Below, piece by piece: positions 18,225 to 26,687 of a DNA stretch of 64,000 nucleotides. Both the position numbers and the translations under genes were made by a program. The stretch is taken from positions 410,040 to 474,039 of the forward strand of contig NZ_JAHKPH010000011.1 of the NCBI RefSeq assembly GCF_018860385.1. The letters are read 5' to 3'. This stretch comes from Reinekea forsetii (GTDB lineage: Bacteria > Pseudomonadota > Gammaproteobacteria > Pseudomonadales > Natronospirillaceae). The first letter of the stretch is position 1. Every line of letters begins with the position of its first letter. The notes under the pieces were generated by a model that was given only the letters and a program-made list of their open reading frames with translations, searched no databases and was not told the origin of the DNA.

Positions 18225-18848
18225 ATGAGCGTATTATTAGGTCGTAAAGCACCCGATTTCACAGCACCAGCGGTACTGGGCAATGGCGAAATTGTTGATT
18301 CCTTCAACCTTGCTGAAACTATCAAAGGTAAATATGCCTTGGTATTTTTCTACCCACTAGACTTCACGTTTGTATGCCCATCTGAGTTGATCGCACTTGA
18401 TCACCGCATGGCGAAACTGAAAGAGCTAGGTGTTGAAGTGATGGCTGTTTCTGTAGATTCACACTTCACGCACAATGCGTGGCGCAACACGCCAGTAAAC
18501 GAAGGTGGTATTGGTCAAGTTCAATACACCATGGTTGGCGACATGAACCACGACATCTGTAAGTCTTTCGGTGTTGAATCTATCGGTGGCGACAGCTACT
18601 ACCCAGCAGGCGTTTCTTTCCGTGCGTCTTTCGTTATTGACAAGAGTGGCGTTGTACGCGCACAGCACATGAACGATGAGCCAATTGGCCGTAACATCGA
18701 CGAGCTAGTACGTGTTGTAGAAGCCCTTCAGTTCTTCGAAGAAAACGGACACGTTTGCCCAGCAGGCTGGAACAAAGGTGACGCAGGCATGGTTAACACA
18801 CCAGACGGCGTTGCAGAATACCTAGCTGGAAACTCTGACAAGCTTTAA
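18225..18848 (+). CDS. Typical 2-Cys peroxiredoxin (AhpC/Prx1 type)
   Basis: A 207-residue thiol peroxidase that reduces hydrogen peroxide and organic hydroperoxides. The peroxidatic motif F-T-F-V-C-P-S-E lies near residue 50 and the resolving Cys in H-V-C-P-A near residue 170, with the GG-G and C-terminal tail arrangement of the Prx1/AhpC class. A GGAG ribosome-binding site precedes the ATG. No ahpF is adjacent, so thioredoxin is the likely reductant. Codon usage looks highly biased, suggesting strong expression. Confidence 0.94.
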   Translation: MSVLLGRKAPDFTAPAVLGNGEIVDSFNLAETIKGKYALVFFYPLDFTFVCPSELIALDHRMAKLKELGVEVMAVSVDSHFTHNAWRNTPVNEGGIGQVQYTMVGDMNHDICKSFGVESIGGDSYYPAGVSFRASFVIDKSGVVRAQHMNDEPIGRNIDELVRVVEALQFFEENGHVCPAGWNKGDAGMVNTPDGVAEYLAGNSDKL

Positions 18849-18877
18849 TAGCTGTTGAGTTTTAGAGTTAGAAAACA

Positions 18878-18900
18878 AACCCGCTTCGGCGGGTTTTTTT
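18878..18900 (+). terminator. Rho-independent terminator of the peroxiredoxin gene
   Basis: AACCCGC / GCGGGTT with a TTCG loop core and seven T: a textbook intrinsic terminator. Confidence 0.93.
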
Positions 18901-19175
18901 GTGGGTGGGGAAAGGTGGGCTGGTTAGAAAGAAGTAGTTAGTAGGCTGAGCAAACACTATTAAGTGGTAGCTCCTTTTAATAGGAGTATTAAGAAACCGT
19001 TTTTTTTGGATGAAATCGCTAGAGCGGCTTTATCAGGGTAATCATATTGACAGTGATCTTTTAGAGGGTGATGATGACTCTAATTAGTGGTGTCGATTTT
19101 TATTCTGAAATTGTGTATCACGCTTTAAAAAACCGCTGAGGCGGTATAAGAAACTGTTAGTTTCAAGGATGTAAT
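18901..19175. other. Intergenic stretch without a convincing gene
   Basis: An A+T-rich spacer between the peroxiredoxin terminator and the first small ORF of the accessory block. A 25-codon ORF (19010-19087) lacks a ribosome-binding site. A small CCGC/GCGG hairpin occurs at about 19131-19142 and a GTTAGTT, weakly like an attC core end, at 19156-19162. Nothing else recognised. Confidence 0.5.
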
Positions 19176-19505
19176 ATGGAAGAATCTCAAAGGAAGCTAT
19201 TAATTCTAAAACTGTATAAGTGGAGAGGTATTAAGTACGGGGCTTTACTCGGATTGTTTATCGGGCTTTTTATCTCTCTATCTTATCCAACGTTAGCTGG
19301 AGAGATTTACTATAGTGTCCCCTTAGTTAGTGGATCTTGTGCCTTCCTGATTTCTATCACTGGCTACTTCTTTTACCCACTCATATTGGGCTCCCTTGGT
19401 ACAAGTGCTCCCTTGGATGAGGAGTTAATCGAATTTATGATGAGTAGAGAAAACGACTTTGGGTCATCTACTGGCAGTGATAGCGGCTGTGACTCAGGCG
19501 ACTGA
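19176..19505 (+). CDS. Small membrane protein of unknown function (cassette ORF)
   Basis: A 109-residue protein with two predicted membrane helices (about residues 20-40 and 50-75) and an acidic, Ser/Gly/Asp-rich C-terminal tail containing one Cys. An AAGGA ribosome-binding site lies 8 bp before the ATG. The stop codon falls immediately before an attC-like site, consistent with a gene cassette. I do not recognise a family. Confidence 0.6.
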   Translation: MEESQRKLLILKLYKWRGIKYGALLGLFIGLFISLSYPTLAGEIYYSVPLVSGSCAFLISITGYFFYPLILGSLGTSAPLDEELIEFMMSRENDFGSSTGSDSGCDSGD

Positions 19506-19574
19506 AACTAACAAGGCCGTGTTGTGGATTAGTTTCTGCTTCGCGCCAACTAACCACAAACGGTAACGTTAGGC
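19506..19574 (+). other. attC-like recombination site 1
   Basis: Starts with AACTAAC and ends with GTTAGGC, so the outer R-boxes pair over CTAAC/GTTAG. After an unpaired spacer the arms CCGT-g-TTGTGG-a-TTAGTT and AACTAACCACAAACGG pair fully except for two bulged bases (G and A) on the left arm, as extrahelical bases do in attC sites. Loop 13 nt; total 69 bp. This is the best formed of the four sites. Confidence 0.75.
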
Positions 19575-19621
19575 CAGGGTCACACTGCGTAATTTAACTA
19601 TTTAAGAGGCTATACGAATTA

Positions 19622-20014
19622 ATGAGTTTTATAGTAAAAAACGTGAAATGGGTAATGCTCGTATCAGGGGTGCTAACTGCTACAATGTTTTATGGGCTAT
19701 TTGCACCACAAGCTGCACTGGAATCTATGTTTGGCACTTCGTTTGATGGGACGTTACAGAACATTGTTATTCGGAGCTGGTCTGCACTGATCGGATTGAT
19801 TGGTGTCATTCTAGTCTATGGTTTTTTTAACGAAAATATTCGTAAGTTTTCAATTATAGTTGCCTCATTTAGTTAATTGGTATTTGTCCTATTAATTCTA
19901 CTTTTTGGGCAAGAATATATAGCTAAAGTAGTCCCTGCACTAGCCATGGATGTTATCGTATTAGCCGTGGCTGCGGTTTACCTACTATTCCCAGCAGTTG
20001 AAAAAAATGCCTAA
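19622..20014 (+). pseudogene. Small membrane protein gene interrupted by an in-frame TAA
   Basis: Reading from ATG gives 84 residues with two membrane helices, then TAA at 19874. The same frame continues without another stop for 45 more codons, encoding two more hydrophobic helices and a hydrophilic end before TAA at 20012. The intact product would be about 130 residues with four helices. A single A-to-T change in a Lys codon (AAA to TAA) would explain the break. The final stop overlaps the first R-box of an attC-like site. Family not recognised. Confidence 0.7.
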
Positions 20015-20111
20015 CAATCACAAGCAATCGGACTTGGGTAAGCTGTTACTATTTTTGCAAAAATCCGCAAAAATGCCGCAATCTCACCAAACCGGTTTGC
20101 GGGTGTTAGGA
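20009..20111 (+). other. attC-like recombination site 2
   Basis: Begins with a perfect R-box GCCTAAC, which includes the stop codon of the preceding ORF, and ends with GTTAGGA. Inner arms AATCGG-a-CTTGG and CCAAACCGGTT pair with one bulged A. The loop is long and contains the palindrome TTTTTGCAAAAA. Total 103 bp, in the range of longer attC sites. Confidence 0.65.
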
Positions 20112-20117
20112 AGGTAA

Positions 20118-20312
20118 ATGATTAGGGAAGCAACAATCGACGATTGTGTGAAATTAGTGGCATTGTCCATTAAAGTCTGGCTTTACACTTGGGTTGAAAA
20201 GGAATCCAATGGCTTTTATGAAGATTTAGGGTTTAGTCGAATTGGGTTACTGAACTTTGAGTTTGCAGGTGCTTTGATCGAAAATAATGTATATCAGTCA
20301 ACACATACATAA
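20118..20312 (+). pseudogene. GNAT acetyltransferase with the central domain deleted (cassette ORF)
   Basis: A 64-residue ORF. The first ~16 residues look like the start of a GNAT domain (M-I-R-E-A-T-I-D-D), and the remainder like the end of one (N-G-F-Y-E-D-L-G-F, then a short strand and tail). The acetyl-CoA-binding core (Q/R-x-x-G-x-G/A) is absent, so an in-frame internal deletion of roughly 80-90 codons is likely. A GGAAGG ribosome-binding site sits right after the preceding attC-like site. The product should be inactive as an acetyltransferase. Confidence 0.65.
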
Positions 20313-20356
20313 CAAAAATTTCCATTACAAAACAGCCACTGAAATAGGCGTTAAGC
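20307..20356 (+). other. attC-like recombination site 3 (weak)
   Basis: ACATAAC at the left and a consensus GTTAAGC at the right, with inner arms ATTTC/GAAAT. At 50 bp it is shorter than usual and has a short stem. It is supported mainly by its position between two cassette-like ORFs. Confidence 0.35.
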
Positions 20357-20366
20357 GTAAAATATA

Positions 20367-20882
20367 ATGATAGATATTCTATTTGCTATAGGGGTTTTTA
20401 TAGGTATTGCTCTGATAATATTGACGGTAGTGTTTGCGATTCCTAAATGGGTCATTATGTCTACTGAATCAGAGGGTGATCCCGACCATATATACAATAT
20501 ATTCATGGACGAAAGTGGTTATAGAGGACATAAAATTCTTGCTGCAACTGGTTGTCTACTCCCGTTTATAGAGTTATCAAAAACATCAAATGAAATAATG
20601 GGTTTAGCATTCGTTTTCACAGTTTGCATTGTATGCTTTTTTTACCACTCAACAGTATTTAAAGGGTACCCTGTTTTAACTGGGTTAATGAAAATAGCAT
20701 TGGTTCTAGCAATAGGCATCCTTTTTATTGCTAGCATCCTCGCAAGGTACAGCTATTTGTCTAGTGGGATTGTTTTATTTCTATTAATATTTTTTAGTAT
20801 TTCGTGGGGCATGTATGCGGTTTATAGGCGATCATTTTTAATACGCTTAACAAGGCGCTCAAACAATGACGGCGCAGTTTAG
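20367..20882 (+). CDS. Membrane protein of unknown function (cassette ORF)
   Basis: A 171-residue protein with about four predicted helices: one at the N-terminus (residues 4-28), then three between about 70 and 155. Between helix 1 and 2 lies a ~40-residue hydrophilic loop. The C-terminus is basic. The last codons overlap an attC-like site, so the tail may derive from cassette fusion. No clear ribosome-binding site and no recognised family. Confidence 0.55.
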   Translation: MIDILFAIGVFIGIALIILTVVFAIPKWVIMSTESEGDPDHIYNIFMDESGYRGHKILAATGCLLPFIELSKTSNEIMGLAFVFTVCIVCFFYHSTVFKGYPVLTGLMKIALVLAIGILFIASILARYSYLSSGIVLFLLIFFSISWGMYAVYRRSFLIRLTRRSNNDGAV

Positions 20883-20895
20883 CAAGACGTTAGTG
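20845..20895 (+). other. attC-like recombination site 4
   Basis: GCTTAAC at the left and GTTAGTG at the right (the last three bases diverge from consensus). The inner arms GCT-c-AAAC and GTTTAGC pair perfectly apart from one bulged C, the attC hallmark. Total 51 bp, overlapping the end of the preceding ORF. Confidence 0.55.
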
Positions 20896-21001
20896 TACAC
20901 TTGTGAAAACTGAATACATTGAAACAACCCTAATACTTTGCTTTGCTGTGGGTTTGAAACTCGCTCCTAGCCCCTGCGCTTAACGTTACTTATAGTGAAC
21001 T

Positions 21002-21451
21002 ATGCAAATAAATTTATTACCAGCCGTAGAAGAAGATAAAGCTGAAATCTGGAATACGTTTGTTCATTCGATGAGGCCGCATATAGAAAAAATTTGGGGC
21101 TGGGAAATTGAATGGCAAGAAAATGAGTTTAATAGCCGTTTCTTTGAGCTAAATACTTCGTTTTTGGTTTCTGGTGAAAAGAAGTACGGTTATGTGCAGT
21201 ATTCATTGAATGAAAATGACACATACTTACATATGCTAATCCTAAAACCATCTTATCAGGGCCAAGCTTTAGGTCGTAAAGCTTTGAATGTAATACAGGG
21301 TCTTCAGACTGAGAAGCCACTTAGGCTTAGGTGTTTTCACATAAATGAGAAGGCGCTAAAATTCTATAATGCAAATGGATTCAGTACAGTTGAAAATGAA
21401 GAAAATTTTGGGCTCATGGAACGCAGTTTAAAACTACAAGTCTACTTATAA
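21002..21451 (+). CDS. GNAT family N-acetyltransferase
   Basis: A complete 149-residue GNAT enzyme. The acetyl-CoA-binding motif A is visible as L-K-P-S-Y-Q-G-Q-A-L-G-R-K-A near residues 82-95, and the late motif F-Y-N-A-N-G-F near residue 125. Substrate unknown. It follows the cassette cluster on the same strand, but I see no good attC site after it. Codon use is A+T-rich like its accessory neighbours, so it was probably acquired with them. Confidence 0.8.
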   Translation: MQINLLPAVEEDKAEIWNTFVHSMRPHIEKIWGWEIEWQENEFNSRFFELNTSFLVSGEKKYGYVQYSLNENDTYLHMLILKPSYQGQALGRKALNVIQGLQTEKPLRLRCFHINEKALKFYNANGFSTVENEENFGLMERSLKLQVYL

Positions 21452-21455
21452 ATAT

Positions 21456-21911
21456 ATGAACCTAGAATTTGGAAGCTGTATTGCGATAAGTCTAGCGGCG
21501 GGGTTAACACCGGGTGCGTCAACCATTCTGGCTATGAATAATCGAATGAATCATGGCTTTATTAAATCTTTGTCAGGTGTGCTTGGGCACTTTACGGGGC
21601 AGCAATTTATTTTGCCTGTTCTATTCTCGTGCTCACTGAGTTTATGGCGGTTGATGGTGACGTGATTAAAGTTTTTACCATAATCGGTTCACTTTATATT
21701 CTGAAATTAGAATAGATATCTTCCAAAATGGAAGTGATATAAAGGTTAATGGAGCAGAAAATTCGTTAAATGCTTTAGAGCTGTTTACACGATTTTTGGG
21801 ATCGCCGTTAAGAGTTCAAACCAGCCAGCATTAAGTAAATATATTCCAAAAGTCTCTGGTTTAATTTTTATTTTTGCTGGCCCTGCAATAGCGGTCACCA
21901 GTATCATTTGA
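21456..21911 (+). pseudogene. Remnant of a LysE/RhtB-family amino acid exporter
   Basis: The first ~54 codons encode an N-terminus with the LysE-like T-P-G-A-S segment, then shift frame near 21608. The homologous reading continues in a second frame (ending I-G-S-L-Y-I-L-K-L-E at about 21714) and a third (G-L-I-F-I-F-A-G-P-A-I-A, stop at 21909). At least two frameshifts break the gene. Full-length relatives have about 200 residues and six helices. Non-functional. Confidence 0.6.
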
Positions 21912-21977
21912 ACATAGTTTACCAATAGGCCGCGTTTTAATAGGGTTGCAGGTCTATATAAATAATAGAGATTTTTA

Positions 21978-22679
21978 ATGACCAATACCCAACAACACAT
22001 CACAGGCCGTCTAATCTGCTCAGGCTTTTTACAACTGCTACCCATTTCTATTTTTGTCATTGCCTTTGGGTTGGCTTTCGGATTAGCGGCCACGCAACAA
22101 GGGTTAACGAACAGTGCCATTCTAGCCATGAGTGCCTTTGTGTTTGCGGGAGCTTCTCAATTCGCCACCTTAGATTTATGGGGCGCTGAAATCGCTATTA
22201 TCCCAGTGATGATTACGGTGTTTGCCATTAACGCGCGCCACTTATTAATGGGGGCTTCTTTGCATCCGCATATTGCACACCTCCCTGTTGCTAAGCGCTA
22301 TGGCGCGATGATGTTCGTGACCGATGCTAACTGGGCGATGAGTTTGCAGGCCATTAATAATGGCAAGCAGGGCTTGGGTATTTTAATCGGTGGTGGTATT
22401 GCGCTGTGGATATGTTGGTTGTTGGGCACTTGGCTGGGGTTATATTTCGGCAGTGCGATAAAAGACCCAGTAAGTTTAGGGTTAGATATGGTGATGGCGT
22501 GCTTTTTATTGTCGATGGTCGTAGGCGGTAAAGTAGACACTCAAATTATCATCATTTGGAGCGCTGCTGGGTTGAGTTCGTTGTTGGCCTATTGGTATTT
22601 ACCACCGAATAGCCATGTCATTGTGGGTGCGTTAGTCGGCGGCTTTATTGGCGCGTTTTGGTGGGGTAAAAAAGCATGA
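21978..22679 (+). CDS. azlC: AzlC-family branched-chain amino acid exporter, large subunit
   Basis: A 233-residue inner-membrane protein with about seven helices. The family core A-F-V-F-A-G-A-S-Q-F-A lies near residue 55, followed by N-A-R-H-L-L-M-G. AzlC with the small AzlD partner exports branched-chain amino acids (BrnFE/YgaZH group). The downstream AzlD gene overlaps by 4 bp. Core-like composition resumes here after the accessory block. Confidence 0.92.
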   Translation: MTNTQQHITGRLICSGFLQLLPISIFVIAFGLAFGLAATQQGLTNSAILAMSAFVFAGASQFATLDLWGAEIAIIPVMITVFAINARHLLMGASLHPHIAHLPVAKRYGAMMFVTDANWAMSLQAINNGKQGLGILIGGGIALWICWLLGTWLGLYFGSAIKDPVSLGLDMVMACFLLSMVVGGKVDTQIIIIWSAAGLSSLLAYWYLPPNSHVIVGALVGGFIGAFWWGKKA

Positions 22680-22990
22680 TGATAGAAACGGCAGGGTTAG
22701 GTGCATTTATTGTGATTGCCATCATGACGTTGGTAACGCTTGTTACACGTTGTGGCGGTGTGTTCATTATGGGGTTTGTGCCCATTAGTTATCGAGTAAA
22801 GCAATTTATTACCGCCATGTCGGGTTCGGTATTGATTGCTTTGTTAACACCCTTGGCGATAGAAGGTGATGTGGGCGCTAAGTTGGCGTTGCTCACCACG
22901 GCGGTTACTATGGTCTGGCTTAAAAAACCACTCATCGCCATTAGCGCGGGCATTATTGTTGCGGCCTTAACTCGCCAAGTTATCGGTTAA
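22676..22990 (+). CDS. azlD: AzlD-family branched-chain amino acid transporter, small subunit
   Basis: A 104-residue membrane protein with four predicted helices and the family segment T-L-V-T-R-C-G-G-V-F near residue 20. It is the obligate partner of AzlC. Start ATG overlaps the AzlC stop; a second ATG three bases later is equally possible. Confidence 0.92.
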   Translation: MMIETAGLGAFIVIAIMTLVTLVTRCGGVFIMGFVPISYRVKQFITAMSGSVLIALLTPLAIEGDVGAKLALLTTAVTMVWLKKPLIAISAGIIVAALTRQVIG

Positions 22991-22994
22991 GGTG

Positions 22995-23888
22995 TTAAGG
23001 GTTTACGTAGTCTGACGATTGACACAAGGCGAGCCATTTTTCTATTCCGGCACTTAGGTATTTATCTTTGTGCAAAATAAAATATAAGTTGCGTTCGAAG
23101 TTACGGCTGGGTACGGCTAGGGGCACCAATGTGCCGCGCTTAAAAGCATCTTCGAGCGTTATTTTAGATAAACAGCCTACGCCTAAATTGGCTTCAACGG
23201 CGCGTTTAATGGCTTCGGTATGTTGCAGTTCTATCACAATGGAAAGCTCGGGCAAAATGCCCCTCATGGCCCAATCGAAGGTTTGGCGGGTACCGGAGCC
23301 CGGTTCTCGCAGTATCCATTGGGCGTTCAGTAAATCGGCCTCGGAAAGAGTACCGCGCTGAGCAAGTGGGTGGTTTGGGCTGCAAAAGGCCACGAGCTCA
23401 TCTTTACGCCAAAATTGAGTATCAATATCGGCATCATTTATTTCCCCCTCAATTAAACCAATATCGAGCGTAAAGTTTTTCACCTTGTGCACAATGGCGG
23501 TCATGTTTTCAACTTCTAGAGAGACGGTGGCTTGTGGGTTTTCGCCCATAAACTGCGCCACAATATTCACGGCCAGATAATTACCAATAGAGAGTGATGC
23601 CCCAACTTTGATGTCGCCAATATCGGTGTGCAATCGAAAATCGTTTTCTAAGGCTTTAGCTTGGTTAATTAACGCCTCGGCTTTTACACGCAGTGCTTGG
23701 CCAAGTTCGTTTAATTTGAGCGATTTTCCGGCGCGATCAAACAGCTGAATATCAAACTGCTGTTCTAGCGTTTTAAGTGATTCACTGGCGGCCGATTGAG
23801 ACATAGCCAGCTCTTTAGCGGCCAGTGTTAAGTTCTCGTGGTGGGCCGCAGCGAGGAAAATCTCTAATTGTCTTAGGCTGTATTTCAT
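22995..23888 (-). CDS. finR: LysR-family transcriptional regulator (FinR-like)
   Basis: A 297-residue LysR-type regulator: N-terminal winged helix-turn-helix (L-R-Q-L-E-I-F-L-A-A-A then S-Q-S-A-A-S-E-S-L) and a C-terminal periplasmic-binding-like effector domain. It is divergent from the ferredoxin-NADP reductase gene with a 111 bp shared promoter region. In Pseudomonas the regulator FinR sits divergent to fpr and activates it under oxidative stress, and this arrangement suggests the same role. The symbol rests on position and family. Confidence 0.85.
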   Translation of the reverse strand: MKYSLRQLEIFLAAAHHENLTLAAKELAMSQSAASESLKTLEQQFDIQLFDRAGKSLKLNELGQALRVKAEALINQAKALENDFRLHTDIGDIKVGASLSIGNYLAVNIVAQFMGENPQATVSLEVENMTAIVHKVKNFTLDIGLIEGEINDADIDTQFWRKDELVAFCSPNHPLAQRGTLSEADLLNAQWILREPGSGTRQTFDWAMRGILPELSIVIELQHTEAIKRAVEANLGVGCLSKITLEDAFKRGTLVPLAVPSRNFERNLYFILHKDKYLSAGIEKWLALCQSSDYVNP

Positions 23889-23999
23889 TATCGGTATTTC
23901 CGATTATTGATATTTAATAATCCTGTTTTACAGGATATTTGTAGCTGAGTAAACTTTAGCTAACTTCAATATTCAACTTAATCCGTTAAGGGGTTCTGA

Positions 24000-24776
24000 A
24001 TGGCCGCATTACGAAAAGAAACCGTCACCGATGTACACCATTGGAATGATACGCTTTTTAGCTTTAAAACCACGCGTGATGCAGGTTTCCGCTTTAAAAA
24101 CGGTCATTTTGTGATGATCGGTTTAGAACAAGACGATGGCCGCCCACTTATGCGTGCTTACAGCATTGCCAGTGCTAACTATGAAGAAGAGCTAGAGTTT
24201 TTCAGCATTAAAGTGCCCGATGGCCCGTTAACCTCTAAATTACAGAAAATCGAAGTGGGCGATGAAGTGGTTGTTGGGTCAAAACCAACTGGCACCTTAA
24301 TAGTTGATAACCTGCTACCTGGTAAAAATCTGTATTTAATCAGCACAGGCACAGGCTTAGCGCCCTTTATGAGCGTGATCAAAGACCCTGAAACCTATGA
24401 GCAGTTTGATAAAGTGATACTCACCCATGGTGTTCGTACGGTAGATGAGCTGGCCTATAAAGATTTGATCAAAGAAGATTTGCCCAGCAATGAATATTTT
24501 GGCGAGTTAATTCAAAACCAGCTGATGTATTACCCAACGGTAACGCGTGAGTCATATGAAAACATGGGCCGCATTACCGAGCTGATGGAATCAGGAAAGC
24601 TATTCAGCGATTTAAATTTACCGCCTATGAATACCGAAACCGACCGTTTCATGATTTGTGGCTCACCGAGCATGCTTAAAGATACGTGTAAATTATTAGA
24701 TGCTCGGGGCTTTAAAGAAGCTCGCCACGGTAATGTAGGCCACTACGTTATTGAACGCGCCTTTGTTGAAAGTTAA
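24000..24776 (+). CDS. fpr: Ferredoxin--NADP(+) reductase
   Basis: A 258-residue FAD enzyme moving electrons between NADPH and ferredoxin/flavodoxin. The FAD-binding motif R-A-Y-S-I-A-S is near residue 53, the NADP-binding G-T-G-L-A-P-F near residue 117 and the C-terminal M-I-C-G-S-P near residue 218. The C-terminal extension (V-E-R/I-E-R-A-F-V-E-S) is typical of bacterial subclass I Fpr. Preceded by a GGGG-type ribosome-binding site. Likely controlled by the divergent LysR gene. Confidence 0.95.
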   Translation: MAALRKETVTDVHHWNDTLFSFKTTRDAGFRFKNGHFVMIGLEQDDGRPLMRAYSIASANYEEELEFFSIKVPDGPLTSKLQKIEVGDEVVVGSKPTGTLIVDNLLPGKNLYLISTGTGLAPFMSVIKDPETYEQFDKVILTHGVRTVDELAYKDLIKEDLPSNEYFGELIQNQLMYYPTVTRESYENMGRITELMESGKLFSDLNLPPMNTETDRFMICGSPSMLKDTCKLLDARGFKEARHGNVGHYVIERAFVES

Positions 24777-24857
24777 AGCAAGTTTTTTACCTGCAGGCTA
24801 CTCAACACCCGTTGAAAACTCACGTATGATGTCAGAAAACATCAGTTGAGTAGCTTC

Positions 24858-25481
24858 ATGACAAACACCAATGATTTAGATAAAAAAAACCAAAAACATA
24901 AAGAAGCCATGCAAAAGCAAAAGGAGAGTGTCGACTCTTCTATTGCTCAAGCCGACGAAGAACGCGGTGTAATGATACTGCTGACCGGCAACGGTAAAGG
25001 CAAAAGTAGTTCGGGTTTTGGTATGGTGCTGCGTGCTTTAGGCTACGGCCAAAAAGTCGCTGTTATTCAGTTTATTAAAGGCCAGCAGCTGTCTGGCGAA
25101 GAGCTTTACCTAAAAGAAAAACTGGCCGATGAAGTAACCTTTTACCAAATGGGCACGGGCTTTACCTGGGATACCCAAGACCGCAGCGCCGATATAGCGG
25201 CGGCCGAAACCACATGGCAAGAAGCCGCAAAAGCCTTAGCCGACCCTTCTTATGATCTTGTTTTACTCGATGAAATCACTTACATGATTGGTTATAAGTA
25301 TCTAGACGAAAACGTCATTTTAGATGCGTTGAAAAATAGACCCGAACACATGAGTGTTGTGGTTACGGGTCGTGGCGGCGGCAAAGGCTTAAAAGACTTA
25401 GCCGACACCGTTTCGGAAGTGAAAGATATCAAGCACGCCTATAACGCCGGTGTAAAAGCACGTCAAGGCGTTGATTACTAA
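24858..25481 (+). CDS. btuR: Cob(I)yrinic acid a,c-diamide adenosyltransferase
   Basis: A 207-residue CobA/BtuR/CobO-type enzyme that adenosylates corrinoids. The P-loop G-N-G-K-G-K-S-S is followed by the conserved L-D-E-I-T-Y and V-V-T-G-R-G block. The ATG chosen is preferred over an upstream TTG. No other cobalamin genes are adjacent, which suggests corrinoid salvage. The stop codon overlaps the stop of the convergent monooxygenase gene (CTAA). Confidence 0.93.
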   Translation: MTNTNDLDKKNQKHKEAMQKQKESVDSSIAQADEERGVMILLTGNGKGKSSSGFGMVLRALGYGQKVAVIQFIKGQQLSGEELYLKEKLADEVTFYQMGTGFTWDTQDRSADIAAAETTWQEAAKALADPSYDLVLLDEITYMIGYKYLDENVILDALKNRPEHMSVVVTGRGGGKGLKDLADTVSEVKDIKHAYNAGVKARQGVDY

Positions 25482-26461
25482 AGGCTGTCCCTAAGCTCGG
25501 CCAGCAGTGTTAGGCTGTGGCTGCGAGCTTGAGCATTGTGAATGGGTATAGACACAATCAGCTCATCTACCTTGGTCATCTTTAAGAAGCGAGTCAGTTT
25601 GTCTTTGACGGACTCTTTTGTTCCTACCAGTGCATAACTTAACACATGATCAACCATTTGTTTGTCGGCCAAGCTCCAGCGGCCATCCATGGTATCTACT
25701 GGGGCTGGAAACGGCGTGTTGCCGCCACTGCGCATTTGAGCAAACTTTTGCTGAACCGAGGTAAACAAATAATCCGCTTCGGCTTGGGTATCGGCTAACA
25801 CCACCATGATGCCCGCCATTGAAAGCGGTTTTGCATGAGTCTGACTGGGGCGAAAGGTTTCACGATAAATTTGCAGCGCCTGCATAAGCTGATCGGGTGC
25901 AAAGTGCGAAGCAAATGAGTAAGGCAAACCATAATGCGCCGCCAATTCGGCGCTGTATAAGCTAGATCCTAACAACCAAAGCGGTACTTCGGTGCCTTGC
26001 CCTGGAATAGCTAAAACGGCTTGGTTGGCATCGCTAAAATAGGCTTGAAGTTCTTTAATGTCGCTTGGGTAGCTGTCTACCTCGCTATCAAGGTTACGGC
26101 GTAAGGCGCGAGCCGTTTGCATATCGGTGCCGGGTGCGCGCCCTAAGCCTAAATCTACTCGACCAGGGTAAAGCTCCGCTAAGGTCCCAAATTGTTCGGC
26201 AATTACTAGGGGGGCATGGTTCGGCAGCATAACACCGCCTGCGCCAATTCGAATGTGCTTAGTGGCCGCGCCAATGTGAGATAACAAAACAGACGTCGCC
26301 GAACTCGCTACACCACGCATACCATGATGCTCGGCTAGCCAATAGCGCTTGTAATTCAACGCCTCAGCTTCTTGTGCCAGTTGCCGAGTAGTGGCCAAAG
26401 CATTTTGAACCGTTTGGCCTTCGGCAATGGTGGCTAAATCGAGAATAGAAAATGGAATCAT
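25478..26461 (-). CDS. LLM-class flavin-dependent oxidoreductase (MsnO8/YhbW-like)
   Basis: A 327-residue luciferase-like monooxygenase (TIM barrel using F420 or FMNH2). Conserved pieces include L-A-E-H-H-G near residue 47, the [13 protein letters not shown] block and G-L-G-R-A-P-G near residue 108. It is closest in style to E. coli YhbW. Substrate unknown. Confidence 0.88.
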   Translation of the reverse strand: MIPFSILDLATIAEGQTVQNALATTRQLAQEAEALNYKRYWLAEHHGMRGVASSATSVLLSHIGAATKHIRIGAGGVMLPNHAPLVIAEQFGTLAELYPGRVDLGLGRAPGTDMQTARALRRNLDSEVDSYPSDIKELQAYFSDANQAVLAIPGQGTEVPLWLLGSSLYSAELAAHYGLPYSFASHFAPDQLMQALQIYRETFRPSQTHAKPLSMAGIMVVLADTQAEADYLFTSVQQKFAQMRSGGNTPFPAPVDTMDGRWSLADKQMVDHVLSYALVGTKESVKDKLTRFLKMTKVDELIVSIPIHNAQARSHSLTLLAELRDSL

Positions 26462-26687
26462 AGAATTGTCTGTTAAATTGAATTCAATACTCTATATGCG
26501 GTCAGCCACCCTCAGTGCAAGTGTTTTGATAGGTGTTCGAACTCTTTTATTCAAAATATCAACTGTTTGGCCTAGTACATTAGTCTATATTTAAACCATC
26601 TGGTGAGTTTTTTCTTATGAAATGAAGCCTTATGCTGTACTTTGGTATTACTCACAATAATTATAAATGAAAGACCGCGGATGTTTT

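Larger units (their letters stand above)
19156..20895 (+). mobile_element. Integron-like gene cassette cluster lacking an integrase (CALIN-like)
   Basis: Four small, same-strand ORFs, each followed by an attC-like site (R-box, inverted arms with extrahelical bases, second R-box). Base composition is more A+T-rich than the flanking core genes, and the genes are of unknown or acetyltransferase type, as is common in cassette arrays. No tyrosine recombinase IntI or attI is seen in the window. Two of the four sites have well-formed stems; the other two are weak or diverged. Confidence 0.6.

Noticed and set aside
19010..19087. A 25-codon ORF in the spacer after the peroxiredoxin gene
   Set aside because: No ribosome-binding site and no supporting feature; the composition is compatible with chance.
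20896..20996. A fifth attC site before the intact GNAT gene
   Set aside because: GCTTAAC and GTTACTT abut at about 20979-20992, but no paired arms could be built around them.
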